A stretch of DNA of 64,000 nucleotides from Diplonema japonicum (Eukaryota > Euglenozoa > Diplonemea > Diplonemida > Diplonemidae): positions 124,001-188,000 of the forward strand of contig OZ025751.1 of NCBI GenBank assembly GCA_964019335.1, read 5' to 3'. The notes under the pieces are model-generated. The model saw only the letters and a list, made by a program, of their open reading frames with translations. It ran no database searches and was not told the origin of the DNA. Position 1 is the stretch's first letter, and each line of letters opens with the position of its first letter. A program made the position numbers and the translations under genes. Shown in pieces: positions 11,198 to 22,200 of this stretch.

Positions 11198-11837
11198 ATT
11201 TTTATTTTTATTATTTTTTTTTTATTTCATTTTTTTTTTCTTTTTTTTTTTCCTCCCCCTTTTGGATATGTTTTTCTTTTGTGAAAAAAAAGAATAATGG
11301 GGGGGGGGGGGAACCACAACTGACAAATAAAAAAAAAAAAAAAAAAAAAGAAATCCCCACATAATTGTAAAAAAAACGAATTTTTTTTTTTCTCTCTTCC
11401 GCTGCAGTCTTTTTTGGTCCTTTTGTATCCTTTCGGTTGCTTCTGATGACTGGATGTGGCCGTTACTGTGGTGTGGGCATGAAGAGGAACTGGAAAGGTT
11501 GCCAGGTAGAAGTTGAACTTCATGAGTGTCCGATAAAAACTCTGCCCAGCCTGTCCACCACAGTGACTTTATGAATAAACGGCCGCAGAAGATCTTTTCG
11601 TCAAGAAAAAGAGGGGGGGTAAAAGAACTGCCGAAATCTTTTTTCGTTTTACAGTGCATAAAAAAAAAAGAAGAGGGGAAAGAAGACTTAATGGGAGGGG
11701 AGAAGGGGGTGTATTTTTTTTAAATTATTATTTTGCCCATTATTGTTTTTGTCCATAGTTTTTTTTTTCTTTTTTTTTCTTTTACATTTTCTTTTTTTTT
11801 TGAGTCCCGAGAAAAAGAATAAAAAAATACACGCGCC

Positions 11838-11868
<31 letters not shown>

Positions 11869-12066
11869 GGCGGGGAGAACGGAGGGGAAAAGAGTGGAGT
11901 CCTCACTTCCTTCCCCCTCCATTTTTTTTTTCAGATTTCAACTCCCCTGCACGGGTTTAAAAAAAAGAACTCTCCCTCCCCCCCCACCCCAATATAAATA
12001 TAACCTATTATCGGAAGCAAAAAAAAAAAAATCTAAAAGAAAAAAAAAAGAATACCCCCCGTGTGC
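11198..12066. other. Intergenic region with a possible short ORF or exon
   Basis: Mostly A/T and G tracts. At 11390-11659 there is a patch of ordinary base composition with two overlapping minus-strand frames: one from ATG 11659 (MHCKTKKDFGSSFTPPLF) and one containing MKFNFYLATFPVPLHAHTT. Both run into an A tract without a convincing stop or splice site. I cannot tell whether this is a small gene, a 5' UTR or an exon remnant. Confidence 0.3.
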
Positions 12067-12812
12067 CTACTTGGAGGTGTTTGTCCAGTTGGTTCTGGTA
12101 GCAATGGTGGCGGAGATAAGGGCGAGGGTACCGGTGGTGCGGGAAGTCGGTTGGAAAGAAGGGATGTATCCGACGGTGGCAAGGGCGCACAAGAGATCAC
12201 AGAAATCCGCAACAAGTTTCAAAATCTTCGCCTTGCCATCTTTGTCAGTAAAGGTACCTGCCTTACCTGCGTGGATCAGGATCTCGAAGGCTTGAAGGTA
12301 GCACGCCGCAACATATCCCCAGAACTGGAAAACCTTGCTGCGCATAGCCATAGTCTTGTGATCCAAAGTCAATAACCCGTACTTGCCCAGCCACTGCAAG
12401 TTGTCACCTACAATGTACCCCATATCAGCAAGGATTCTGAAGACCTTAATGTAGCCTTTGTTCACATTTGCGACTGGTTTAAAAAAAAAGTTTTTTTTAT
12501 AAAAAAAAAAAAAAAAAATACCTTTGCCTTGGTTGATGCTGTCCACCTCTTTAACCACTTCGTTGTGCTTTTGAATCCATTTGCACATTCTCATCAACTT
12601 GAGATTTTTTTTTTTTATATATAAAAAATTAGAAATTTTCATACAGATCTGCAATCTCCGATGCTCTTCGCAATCGCGTTCAGCTTCTTCACTGTCTCTT
12701 TGTCGGCAGAGTTGTACGCGGCAATTTTGCACGCCCCTGCAGCCTGTTTGTACAGCTTATCCCTTCCATCTGTTGTTTTCAGGAGCTTTACAATCCTATC
12801 CTGCGCGCTCAT
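12067..12812 (-). CDS. PEX11: Peroxisomal (glycosomal) membrane protein PEX11
   Basis: Three exons, 12645-12812, 12522-12597 and 12067-12473, total 651 bp and 216 residues, the usual PEX11 size. The N-terminus MSAQDRIVKLLKTTDGRDK and the next segment YKQAAGACKIAAYNSADKE are typical of the amphipathic membrane-remodelling region. The second half has LGKYGLLTLDHKTMAMRSK and FQFWGYVAACYLQAFEIL, then a C-terminal hydrophobic helix (TRTTGTLALISATIATRT). Introns are 12598-12644 (47 bp, GTATG...CAAG) and 12474-12521 (48 bp, GTATT, T and A tracts, ACCAG). PEX11 tubulates and divides peroxisomes. In kinetoplastids and diplonemids the same protein marks glycosomes, which fits but does not prove a euglenozoan origin. 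Confidence 0.92.
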
Positions 12813-13207
12813 TTTTTTGTGTTGCTTTTTTTTCTTCTTTTTTTTTTAAAAATTGATAAAGCAAAGGTAATAGGAGAGAGGGGGGGGAAGTTTGAAAAAA
12901 AAAAAAAAAAACTCTAATAAAAAAAAAAGAATAATAAGAACGGTTCATATCTCTCTCTCTCTTTCTTTTTAAAAAACCTCTCAAGGAGGAGGGAGTTACA
13001 AAAAAAAAAATCTTCCTGAAAAAACTCAGGTGTGAAATAGCCTTTTTTTTTTTCTTTTTTTCTTCCTCCAAAAGAGATATGAAAGCGCTTTAAAAAAAAT
13101 CTAAAAAAAATAAGAAAGACAACACAGGTCAAAAAAAAAAAAAAAAAAAAAAGCCTTGCAATATAATCTAAAAAAAATAGGTAAAAAAAAAAAAAAATCC
13201 TTGTTAT
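12813..13207. other. Intergenic homopolymer tracts
   Basis: About 400 bases of A, T and G runs and a CT repeat near 12950-12965. Nothing coding seen. Confidence 0.5.
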
Positions 13208-15444
13208 TTAAGGCGCGCAGTCCACCCCACCAGCAACCTTTTCCGCAGCTTCCAGATGCCTTTCGAGCAACAAGGCAAGCTCGGTCTTCAACAGGGGTTT
13301 GTCTACAAGGAACGCGTTCCACACCGAGGGGACACTTCGCACCTTTACAAGATCGGCCACGGTAACCAAATCTGTCCCCTCTATCGAGGCTGTCCACGAT
13401 GCGAGAACAGAAGGGTCCAAATTTAGCGCCAGCAGCGTATCAGAGAGCAGAACACGGCTCATAATAGTATACTGCGCAGGGGAAGGTGACAGCGAAGGCG
13501 AAGGTGAAGAAGGTCCAGGAGATGCCTCCTCAGGAGAGTTGGGCACTAACGAATCAGGTGCCACCCACTCACCCAGACTGTGGAATAAACCCAAAACCTG
13601 TTCACGACGGTTCGACAAATCCTTGTTCAGCTCTTCAAGGCGGACCTTAACCCTCTCCAATTGTGCAATCCCCTCGTCTCTATCTGCTTCGTCATACCTA
13701 TCCTCAGCATCTTTAATGAGTTTTCTCAAGAGGATTTCCCTTCGTTCCATGGCAGAGATGCTCCGGGAGATTAAGCTGCACCAGTTATCTGTGTCTGATT
13801 GGTAACGGGTCCACACTTTTTCGATTGTGTGTTTCAGGGATGCTCGGCGCTTTTTCTCAGTTTCACTGACGCCCTTTTCCCAGCCTTTTGTGATCTCCCA
13901 AAGGATTTCCTGTACCCTTTCGGATGCCTTTACCAACCCGGCCATTTCTGTGAGGAATTCTATCTTGCCTTCGCTCACTCGTAGTTCCTGTTTGAATTTC
14001 TGGAGTTTTTCCCGTTCTTCCGAGATTTCCAAGGCGTGTTGGCCGATCGCGGTGACGCGGTTTTTCACGATTTTTGTCCGGTTTTCCGCGAGAGCTGCGA
14101 GGGTTTCGTGCAACGCTTCGATTTGCTGAGTTGCTTGCAGCATTTTTTGGGAGTTTTCGGTTAGTTCCTGCTGGGTTTTCGTTGTTTCTTGCCGGTTTCG
14201 AGCGTCCTTGTTGCGGAGGAAGCCTTCGGACGCCATTACCTCAGCACGGTTTTTTATGAGGTTCTGGCTAGCGGACGCCATCACAGTCTCGTAGGCCGAT
14301 ATCGTCAGTTCAAGATTTTCACCCGCTTCGCCCACTTCGTCCACTGTCGTTTGGGTGTCCTTTTCGTTGAAAAAAACAGATTTTTCGAGCCATTCCGCGG
14401 TTTTCTCCAAGGCCTGCACCTTGAGCTTTGCTGACGCGTCCAGCCTGCCGCCTGCTTTTTCTTTTTCCTGTTCGACCTTTAACGACGCGAGCTCTTCGGT
14501 CAGATTTAAGTCGAATTTTTCTTCCTGCGGGTGGGTTTCCAACCATTCCCTGTGGACCGCTTTCCCCGCTACCCCAACGGCAGTGTGGACCCTTTCTAAG
14601 ACATCGTTTAAAACATTGTGCTGATAAGGGTATGACGTGAGTTTTTCGGCCATTCGGAGGACTTCTTCGATTTTGGGGCCCAGCCCGTTAATCTGCATGG
14701 ATTTCAGCTTCGAGAATTCCTCGCAGTGAGGGACAGGGGTCTTGGCTGATGTGGGGCGTTGTGGAGGGTTGTTGTTGTTGTTGTTGTCTTCCCCGAAGCT
14801 GAGACCGGTTTCGAGTTCTAAGAGAAGCATTTCGGTGAGACGAGACGACATTTGCGTGGCTTTATGAGCAGAGATTGCTGCCACACTGTGGGCAGCATGC
14901 CAGCGTTCCATCGCCTCGGAGATGTTGATGGAAGTGGACACAGCAGCGTCGCCTGAGAATTGATCCGTGCAAACCCTGTCATCTGTTTTGGTTAACCGGC
15001 AGGTTTTTTCAGGTGTTGTTGTGAGTGTAAAACACCTGGATAACATTGATTTGAATGAAGCAACATCGTCCTCTTTTCCTAAGCACCCGTTTGAGACTAG
15101 CTTTATCAGTTCTTGTTGGATATTTCGTATGTTTTTGTGTGGTGTTGCGGTTGCAGCCACCAGTTCCTCGGGGTACATGGGTTCTTGTTTTTTTGTGTGA
15201 GCTATCTTCTCAGGTGTCCGCAGCGGTGGGGGGATCGTTTGCGGTGTCTGTGAGGTTGTTCCGTCAAGATCTAGCATCCTTGCAACCCCGACGCCCAGCC
15301 CCGCGGCCTCGTACACCTCCCGCATGCTTCCCACCTTCTCGTCCCATACTTTCCTCGCGCTGACCTCTTTCCTCCTCTCTTTCCGAGCGGTTCGCTTCTC
15401 CTCCGCTTTGAGGAGGTTCACGAGAAGCCTTTCCTCCTCATCCA

Positions 15445-15445
<1 letters not shown>
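13208..15445 (-). CDS. Large coiled-coil protein of unknown function (745 residues)
   Basis: A single-exon frame of 745 residues starting at ATG 15445 (MDEEERLLVNLLKAEEKRT). The N-terminal 250 residues are mixed and Pro/Thr-containing, with an Asn run (NNNNNN) and clustered helices such as SEAMERWHAAHSVAAISAHK. From about residue 300 to 640 it is dominated by heptad-rich helices (EELASLKVEQEKEKAGG, SQKMLQATQQIEALHETL, VKVRLEELNKDLSNRREQ). A globular C-terminus, about 660-740, reads LLSDTLLALNLDPSVLASW and LLKTELALLLERHLEAAEK. It resembles cytoskeletal, flagellar or kinetochore coiled-coil proteins in composition only; I do not recognise the family. Confidence 0.78.
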
Positions 15446-15482
<37 letters not shown>

Positions 15483-15625
15483 TGTATTCCCTCCCCCCCC
15501 TTTTTTTTTCAAATATTATGAAGAGAGAGTATATTAAAAAAAAAAATTTTTTTTTTCAAAATATATAATTCTAAGGAGGATGGGGGAGGAGGTGGGGTTT
15601 AATACAAAAAAAAAAAAATTCCCCT

Positions 15626-17497
15626 TCAAGGTGTCTTCAAAGTTGTTGTGTTCTTGTTTCTCCTAGTATACGGAACGGTGAGGGAGTTGTTGGTGATCGT
15701 GCCGTGGGACATGGAGAGCGATTCGGTAGCGGGGATCGAGTTTCTGTGTCGTTGGAGCAAGGCTGGGGGAGGCTGACGCATAGTAGCGGTATGGGGAGAA
15801 GGACCAGCAGGAGCGGTTTGCTTGAAGCTAGCGTAGAAGTCGATCCACTTCGGGGTTGGGTCATCAAGATAATCCTTGGGCCTCTGCACACATCGAAACT
15901 TCCCCCCGGCTTCCTCAATAAGCTTCAAAAGTATTAGCTTCTGCACCGCGTCGTCTACTTCAAAGTCCAGTTCTAACCGAAACTGGTCGTTCAAAAATGT
16001 CTCAACCTCGTAGTCTAGCTGCCTCTGCGTCAACGGGCTTTTCTTCCAGAGGAAGAAATATCCAAGCAACACTTCCTTCATTTCTTGTTCCTGAACTTGG
16101 TTTGCCAAGCTGGCCACGAATGTGGTGTCCTTTCCGACAAGACGCTGGTCAGCCCAGTCATCAAGGATTGATTTAAGGTCACGTTGCATTTCTGTTAAAG
16201 ACGACAGAACGTTCACCGTTTGTGTCAGTGACAACACGAAAAAAATTAGAATCATCGCGTTGATCGATACGGCACCGGATGATTCTAAATTAGCAAAGCA
16301 AATGCATACTAGTATGATAGATAGGATGAGCTCGGTGGTGAAACGCATTTTGTGTTGGAGGCCCAAACGGACTTTCCTCCCGGGCATGATTACGCCGAGG
16401 TCTTTGAACGGCACGTTTGAATACGATTCTATCTTGATTGTTGCGGACATTTGAGTTTCATGGGTGTTCGCTTGTGGTTGTTCGGGTTCGAGTTTGGCGG
16501 GTTTTTTCTTTGCTCCGGAAGCTTGGAAGGGTTTTTTCCGGCTGGGGGGTTTCATTTTTTTAGCACCGACCATGGCAACGCATACAGCAGATCGGCCTAT
16601 AACCCTGTGATGTTCGGTTGTAGATGCCGTGCTTCTTTCTTCATGGTGACGGTTGTTTCTCATGATATTATCACCGCTGAGTTTAACAGGTGAAGACGGG
16701 GTTTCAGAAGGCGCCGGGTACACTATTATCACATTGTCGTAAGCTGGTTCCGATAAACAAATTTTTCGAAACAACGATTTCAACACTCCGTTTTTCTTCA
16801 TGTGGGATTCTACCGTAACACGGTCTAGTTTTTTCGCCCCGAAGCGGGAACCTCCTGAACCATCATCGCCCATTTGCATGGTGTCCTCGAATTTCGCGTC
16901 TTTCGCGAAAAGCGGGATGTGAAGAAGCCGGCCCAACGCACCGATTGCGGTGATCCAAAATTCCACTAGATATTTGAGCTTTGCTTGAATATGATAACCT
17001 GTACTTTTTATGATGGATGTTCCCCTATAATATACGAGAACGCGTGAGGAGTATTCCGGAGGGCGTGCTCCGAGTTCAGATTCGACGCCTGTTCCAAACC
17101 AAAAAATATTGTTTTCAAAGTACGAGGAGAATATTGGTTCAAGTCTGGAGAGATCGACGTCGATTCTGTGTCCCGACGAAAAATTTTGAGAGCAGACCCC
17201 AAACTTATAGTATTGTTCGGTAATGGGGGAATATTGCGCTGCGCTGACTAGGCTCAACAATTTTTCAAGGTAGTGGTGCTGCAGCTCCGTGGACTGTTCG
17301 CGACTCTCCTCCCATGCTAGTCTTCGCATCCCCTCCAACACCCCACCATAACTGCAATTCACGACAAAAGACATCGCTTCGCAAAACGACAGCCAATCCT
17401 CCACTTCATGCCTCGGCAACACATTACTCAGAGACTCTATCAAGCTGTATCTTGATATCGATAAGTGCGACGAAGGCTGGAACCGGATTGAGGTCAT
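15626..17497 (-). CDS. DUF3754 / TMEM143-type membrane protein
   Basis: Single exon, 623 residues from ATG 17497 (MTSIRFQPSSHLSIS); the open frame continues upstream only through A-tract lysines. The first third has SSRVLVYYRGTSIIKSTGY, matching the RxLVYYRG signature of the DUF3754 family, which includes vertebrate TMEM143 and plant and algal relatives. After a low-complexity, basic, Lys/Pro/Thr insert comes VPFKDLGVIMPGRKVRLG, then two adjacent hydrophobic segments at about 405-450 (TELILSIILVCICFA; AMILIFFVLSLTQTV), consistent with a membrane hairpin. A helical cytosolic tail follows, with LLGYFFLWKKSPLTQRQLD, a motif also common to the family. Function is unknown; family members are usually organellar. 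Gly/His/Pro-rich residues close the protein. Confidence 0.8.
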   Translation of the reverse strand: MTSIRFQPSSHLSISRYSLIESLSNVLPRHEVEDWLSFCEAMSFVVNCSYGGVLEGMRRLAWEESREQSTELQHHYLEKLLSLVSAAQYSPITEQYYKFGVCSQNFSSGHRIDVDLSRLEPIFSSYFENNIFWFGTGVESELGARPPEYSSRVLVYYRGTSIIKSTGYHIQAKLKYLVEFWITAIGALGRLLHIPLFAKDAKFEDTMQMGDDGSGGSRFGAKKLDRVTVESHMKKNGVLKSLFRKICLSEPAYDNVIIVYPAPSETPSSPVKLSGDNIMRNNRHHEERSTASTTEHHRVIGRSAVCVAMVGAKKMKPPSRKKPFQASGAKKKPAKLEPEQPQANTHETQMSATIKIESYSNVPFKDLGVIMPGRKVRLGLQHKMRFTTELILSIILVCICFANLESSGAVSINAMILIFFVLSLTQTVNVLSSLTEMQRDLKSILDDWADQRLVGKDTTFVASLANQVQEQEMKEVLLGYFFLWKKSPLTQRQLDYEVETFLNDQFRLELDFEVDDAVQKLILLKLIEEAGGKFRCVQRPKDYLDDPTPKWIDFYASFKQTAPAGPSPHTATMRQPPPALLQRHRNSIPATESLSMSHGTITNNSLTVPYTRRNKNTTTLKTP

Positions 17498-18001
17498 TTT
17501 TCTTTTTTTTTTTTGCCCCCTCCATTTTTTTTTTTCCAAAAATTTCTTTAAAAAAAAAAAAAAAACTATAAAAATTCTGTCTGGGAGGGGGGGGGGGGAA
17601 GAAGGGAGAGGAAAAAAAAAATATGAGTAAAGAGGGTGAGTCTTTGCCAGACGCCCTCGCTGTTTTCTCGTGTACTGCGCTTTTTTTTTTTTCTTTTTTT
17701 GAAAAAAGAAAGATTTTTTTTTTTTGGAGTCCGCTTCTTTTTTTTTTTTTTTTCCATATCGCTTCGATGGCCGGAGGAAGGGGTCCTTGACAAAAAAAAA
17801 AACAAAATTTTCCTTTCAATTTTTTTTTTGGGCCCTGCGTCAGAGGGCTTGCTCAAGGGCGTGTCCTCCTTCAGGACAAAAAAAAAAAAAAAAAAAAAAA
17901 AAAAAGAAACGCATCCTGCTGGGGGAAAGAAGGAGAGGGGGGACAAAAAAAGGCCGAGATTCTCTCCCTGGAAAGGGAGGCTTTTTTTTTTTTTTTTCCC
18001 T
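17498..18001. other. Intergenic DNA with possible exon scraps
   Basis: Homopolymer runs alternate with short patches of balanced composition. Minus-strand patches reading LKEDTPLSKPSDAGP (17840-17885) and RENSEGVWQRLTLFTH (17625-17680) look more protein-like than the surroundings. They could be small exons downstream of the ORF at 18002-18319, but I found no GT-AG pairs that keep frame, so none is called. Confidence 0.3.
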
Positions 18002-18319
18002 TCAATCCCTTGCAGGCGTCCTCCTCAATGCGGGCAAACTGGGTAAAAACAGTTTGGAGGGGCACTCTGAGGCGCGGGTGCGGCTTGCAGATTTCTGGCG
18101 CTTCTTCTTCTTCTTTCCTGAGCTGCGCAAGACTGAAGGATTGGGATTGCTTATTTGCTGTTGAGATGAAACCACTGCTGACACAACACCGCAGCTGACA
18201 GGGGGAAACATCTGCACAGAGGAACGATCAGGCCGTTGCTTCGTGTCTAGAAAATCTTCCACAACCGCGTAGCTTTCCTCGCTCGGGTATGCAGGAGGTA
18301 ACTCCCCTTGTTTCCGCAT
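18002..18319 (-). CDS. Small basic hypothetical ORF (105 residues), possibly incomplete
   Basis: From ATG 18319 it reads MRKQGELPPAYPSEESYAV, then VEDFLDTKQRPDRSS and a Ser/Gln-rich middle, ending with a Lys/Arg block (GKKKKKRQKSASRTRAS) that looks like a nuclear localisation signal. A second frame over the last 60 bases (TVFTQFARIEEDACKGLKG) is equally protein-like, so the true gene may splice into that frame and continue through the scraps at 17600-17900. No family recognised. Confidence 0.35.
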   Translation of the reverse strand: MRKQGELPPAYPSEESYAVVEDFLDTKQRPDRSSVQMFPPVSCGVVSAVVSSQQQISNPNPSVLRSSGKKKKKRQKSASRTRASECPSKLFLPSLPALRRTPARD

Positions 18320-19004
18320 TTTTTTTCTCTCCTCTATCTCCCCACCCCTCCCCCCCCCCCCCCCCACTCCCCTCCTACCTATGTGGGTTAAGCAAGAAAA
18401 AAAAATGATAAGAGTATAAAAAAAAAAAAAAAAGTAACTCAAAGAAGATTTTATTTTTATTTTTTTTTGAATTTTTTTCACTTCTTTTCTTCTTTTTTTT
18501 TAAAAAACAAAGCTTCTAAAACAGAAAAAAAAGGTGCCTTTGAAGGGAACCTGCAGTATGTGACAGGATCGCCTAATAAAAAAAAAAGAAAATCACTTTG
18601 ATTAAGTCGTGTGGGGGGGGGGGGGGGGGGGGAACCTGTTCAAGTTATGTAACTCGGAAGACGAAGGTTCCCCTTAACGACTCACCGAGGGGGAGGAAAA
18701 GAAAAACACAGGAGCATCTTGCTAATAATTTAACTGATCTGGCTTAGGGGGAAGGGGGGGAGCTGTACCTTGTTCTTTTATTTTCTTTTTCTGTTGTAAA
18801 AAAAGAAAAACCAAAGGAGGGGGATTTTCTTTTTTTTTATTCTGTTTTCTCTTTTTCTTCCTCCCCCCCTTCCGTATCAAAAGGAAAAATTACGTAAAAA
18901 AATAAAAAAAGGTTAGTTAAACTAGATTTGTATCTAAATAAATAAATAAAAAAGTTGGAACACTGTTTGGGGGGAAAAAGGGGGGGGGGGTATGGTTTCC
19001 CTCC
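18320..19004. other. Intergenic region with conserved 45-nt cassette
   Basis: Homopolymer-rich with G runs at 18614-18632 and 18981-18990. It contains the dispersed cassette at 18532-18576, listed separately. No coding frame. Confidence 0.5.
18532..18576 (-). repeat. Dispersed short cassette, copy 1
   Basis: On the minus strand it reads TTAGGCGATCCTGTCACATA, then CTGCAGGTTCCCTTCAAAGG. The same sequence recurs with few changes at 27396-27440 and 56006-56045, always in the same orientation as the genes. Its core is bounded by AG on one side and GT on the other, like a micro-exon. Function unknown. Confidence 0.75.
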
Positions 19005-19181
19005 CTAGTCACTGCCCCAGTTGTCTTCCCAAGGATTTTTTCCATCCCCTTGTTGGGCACCACCTGCAGGGGGCATCAGGGGATTTTCCTCATCGTTTCC
19101 CCAACCATCGCCTTCATCACCCCAAACTCCTGCTTCTACGGGAGCTTCGGTCTGAGGAGCAGTGTGCATTTTTGCGCCCTA

Positions 19182-19214
<33 letters not shown>

Positions 19215-22200
19215 CCCCTCAAAAAAAAAAAAAAAAAAATACCAAGCTTTTCTTCGCCGGTTTTACTTTCTTAGAAACTTCCATTTTCAAGGGTTTGCTG
19301 TTGCTTCTCTTCGCTCCAGATGGGGGAGAGACGTCCTCCCCGACAGTGATCTTCACTGGGATGTGATCGTCTTGTTGTTCCGCCTTGCTGCTTGGTTCAT
19401 CAGTAGCGGACTTTGCGTAGTGGTAGAAACTAACAGCGTTTACAAATACGGCAACGAAAACCTTATCAGCAACGGTCCATATGTACGAACAGCCCAAGCA
19501 GAGAGTGTACCAAATCTTCATTGGAGGAGTCAGGGAACTTGAGCCCTGGTTTTTTTTTTTTTTTTTTTTTTTCCCCTTCAAATACCTGTCCGCAACTCGC
19601 TACCTGACCGAAAGTAATTCCCACCACAGCCCCCATTTTCCCGAACGCGTACAAAAGCAACACCAGCACAATGAGCTTCAGCATTCCGGAGTCAAAGATG
19701 GTCGTCGGCTGCTCCACATAATCGTCTAGACTCCGCTGTTGTTGGCATTGAGATTTTTTTTTTTTTTTTAATAGAAGAAAGAAAAACAAACCAATGGTAC
19801 TGGAGCCGTCGTTGGTTCAGGTGTTGCGGGTTTTTCAGGTTTATCGGTGTCAGCTTCGGTGTTTGTTTCATGGTTCTTCTCGGGGTCCGTCGCTAGGTTC
19901 TTATCAGTGTCGGTTGCTTCTTTGTTGGGGTCAACGTTAGCGGGTTTATCAGCATCTTTGGGTTTAGGCCTCAGATCGCCCCCTGTTTCGGGGTCGACCC
20001 CGTTGGCTAGCATCTTTTCTGGGTCAGCCTTGTTATCGGTTTCACCCATGTTGCCAATCTCACCCTTGTTGTCGATCTCACCCTTGTTGTCGGTCTCACC
20101 CATGCCGGTCTCGCCCATGTTGTCGATCTCACCCTTGTTGCCGGTCTCACCCTTGTTGTCGGTCTCACCCATGCCGGTCTCGCCCATGTTGTCGATCTCA
20201 CCCTTGTTGCCGGTCTCACCCTTGTTGTCGGTCTCACCCATGCCGGTCTCGCCCATGTTGTCGGTCTCACCCATGTTGCCGGTCTCACCCTTGTTGTCGG
20301 TCTCACCCATGCCGGTCTCGCCCATGTTGTCGGTCTCACCCATGTTGCCGGTCTCACCCTTGTTGTCGGTCTCACCCATGTTGCCAATCTCACCCTTGTT
20401 GTCAGGATCAACTCCGGTCATAGGTCTGGCTTCTTCATTTGGATTAACGGCACCTCCCATCATGGGTTTAGGATCAGCGTGCTCACCCATCTCATCAGGG
20501 TCGCCCTCATTAGGATCAACTCCGATCATAGATTTGGCATTCTCACCGACATCCACCCCCATGTTGACAGGGTCGGTGACGTCGTTGGGATCGACGTCCA
20601 TGTGTTTGACACCTCCAGCCATGTTCTCAGGGTCTGTGCCTTCGTTGGGGTCTGTCACTGCCTCGCGCTTTTTGTCAGCGTCAAGGGTCCTGACGTCCCT
20701 TTCGTCGGGTCTTGTCGTGTCGTCCCTTTCATCGGGTCTTGTCCTGTCATCCCTTTCATCGGGTCTTGTCCTGTCATCCTTTTCAAGTCTTGTGTTCTGC
20801 AATTCTCTGTTTTTCTCCCGCGACAGCCTCAAACTCATTTCGAGGTACTCGTCGATCTTGCTCTCCGGCCCCAGCACACCCATGTCGAGATTCACACCGA
20901 AGGAGACCCCGTTCAGGCGCACCTGCAGGTCCATATCGTTCCTGCCAGGAATCGCGATGATTTCAGCGACGGCTCCGATCTCTGCCAGCACAATCTGGTT
21001 GGATGAGGAAGATACCAGCTGCTCTGTGATGGTGAAGGAGTTCCCGACCTTCATGTACTTTGGGAGCTCCTTCTCAACAGAGACAACATTGACCTTTTTA
21101 GCCGCGGGTAGGAAGACCCCCATGTCGCGGGTCACACCGAAAGCCATGCCGTTGAAGCGAACCTGGGCCAACGTCTTGCCAGGGCCGGGCACCTTAATCA
21201 CCTCAGCGAGATCCCCTTCCATGGCGATGACCTCGTTGTTCGCGTTGGTGAGCTTCTCGATGATTTTAAAGTTGTTCCCTACCTTAATGTGTTCCTCGTC
21301 TGGGAAGGTGCTTTCAACCTGAATGCCCTTATTCTCTGTTGCGGGTTTGGACATTTCTTCAATTTGCTTCATGTTTTCGCTGTCCGTCGGTTTCTTCTCG
21401 CTCTCAGTTGTCACGGGTTTGGACATTTCCTCGGGCTTCATTTGGTTTTCCAGGTTTTCGGTTTCCAAGGGTTTGGACATTTCCTCGGGTTTCATCTGGG
21501 TTTCCATATTCTCGGTTGTCACGGGTTTGGACATTTCCTCAGGCTTCATCTGGTTTTCCAAGTTCTCAGTTTCCAAGGGTTTGGACATTTCTTCGGGTTT
21601 CATCTGGTTTTCTACATTCTCGGTTGTCACGGGTTTGGACATTTCCTCAGGCTTCATCTCCAAGGGCTTGGACATTTCCTCGGGCTTCATCTGGTTTTCC
21701 AGATTCTCAGTTTCCAAGGGTTTGGACATTCCTTCGGGCTTCATTTGGTTTTCCATATTCTCAGCTGTCACAGGTTTGGACATTTCCTCGGGTTTCATCT
21801 GGTTTTCTACATTCTCGGTTGTCACGGGTTTGGACACTTCCTCGGGCTTCATCTGGTTTTCCAAATTCTCGGTTGTCGCGGGCTTGGACATTTCCTCGAG
21901 TTTCATCTGGTTTTCCACGTTCTCGGTTATCACGGGTTTGGACATTTCCTCAGGCTTCATCTCCAGGGGTTTGGACATTTCTTCGGGTTTCACTTGGTTT
22001 TCCATATTCTCGGTTGTCGCGGGTTTGGACATTTCCTCAGGCTTCATCTCCAAGGGTTTGGACATTTCCTCGGGCTTCATCTGGTTTTCCAGATTCTCGG
22101 TTGTCACAGGTTTGGACATTTCTTCGACCTTCATCTGGTTTTCCAAGTTCTCAGTTGTCGCGGGTTTGGACATTTCCTCGGGTTTCATCTGGTTTTCTAC

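Noticed and set aside
17497-17539. Upstream start giving a lysine-rich N-terminus for the DUF3754 gene
   Set aside because: The upstream codon is not ATG and the added residues come from an A tract; the ATG at 17497 is preferred.
19847-21322. Plus-strand open frame of 491 codons rich in Ser/Pro/Leu
   Set aside because: It is the antisense of the GETDNKGETGNM repeats and the two beta modules; the minus frame has the signal peptide, spliced continuation and paralogues.
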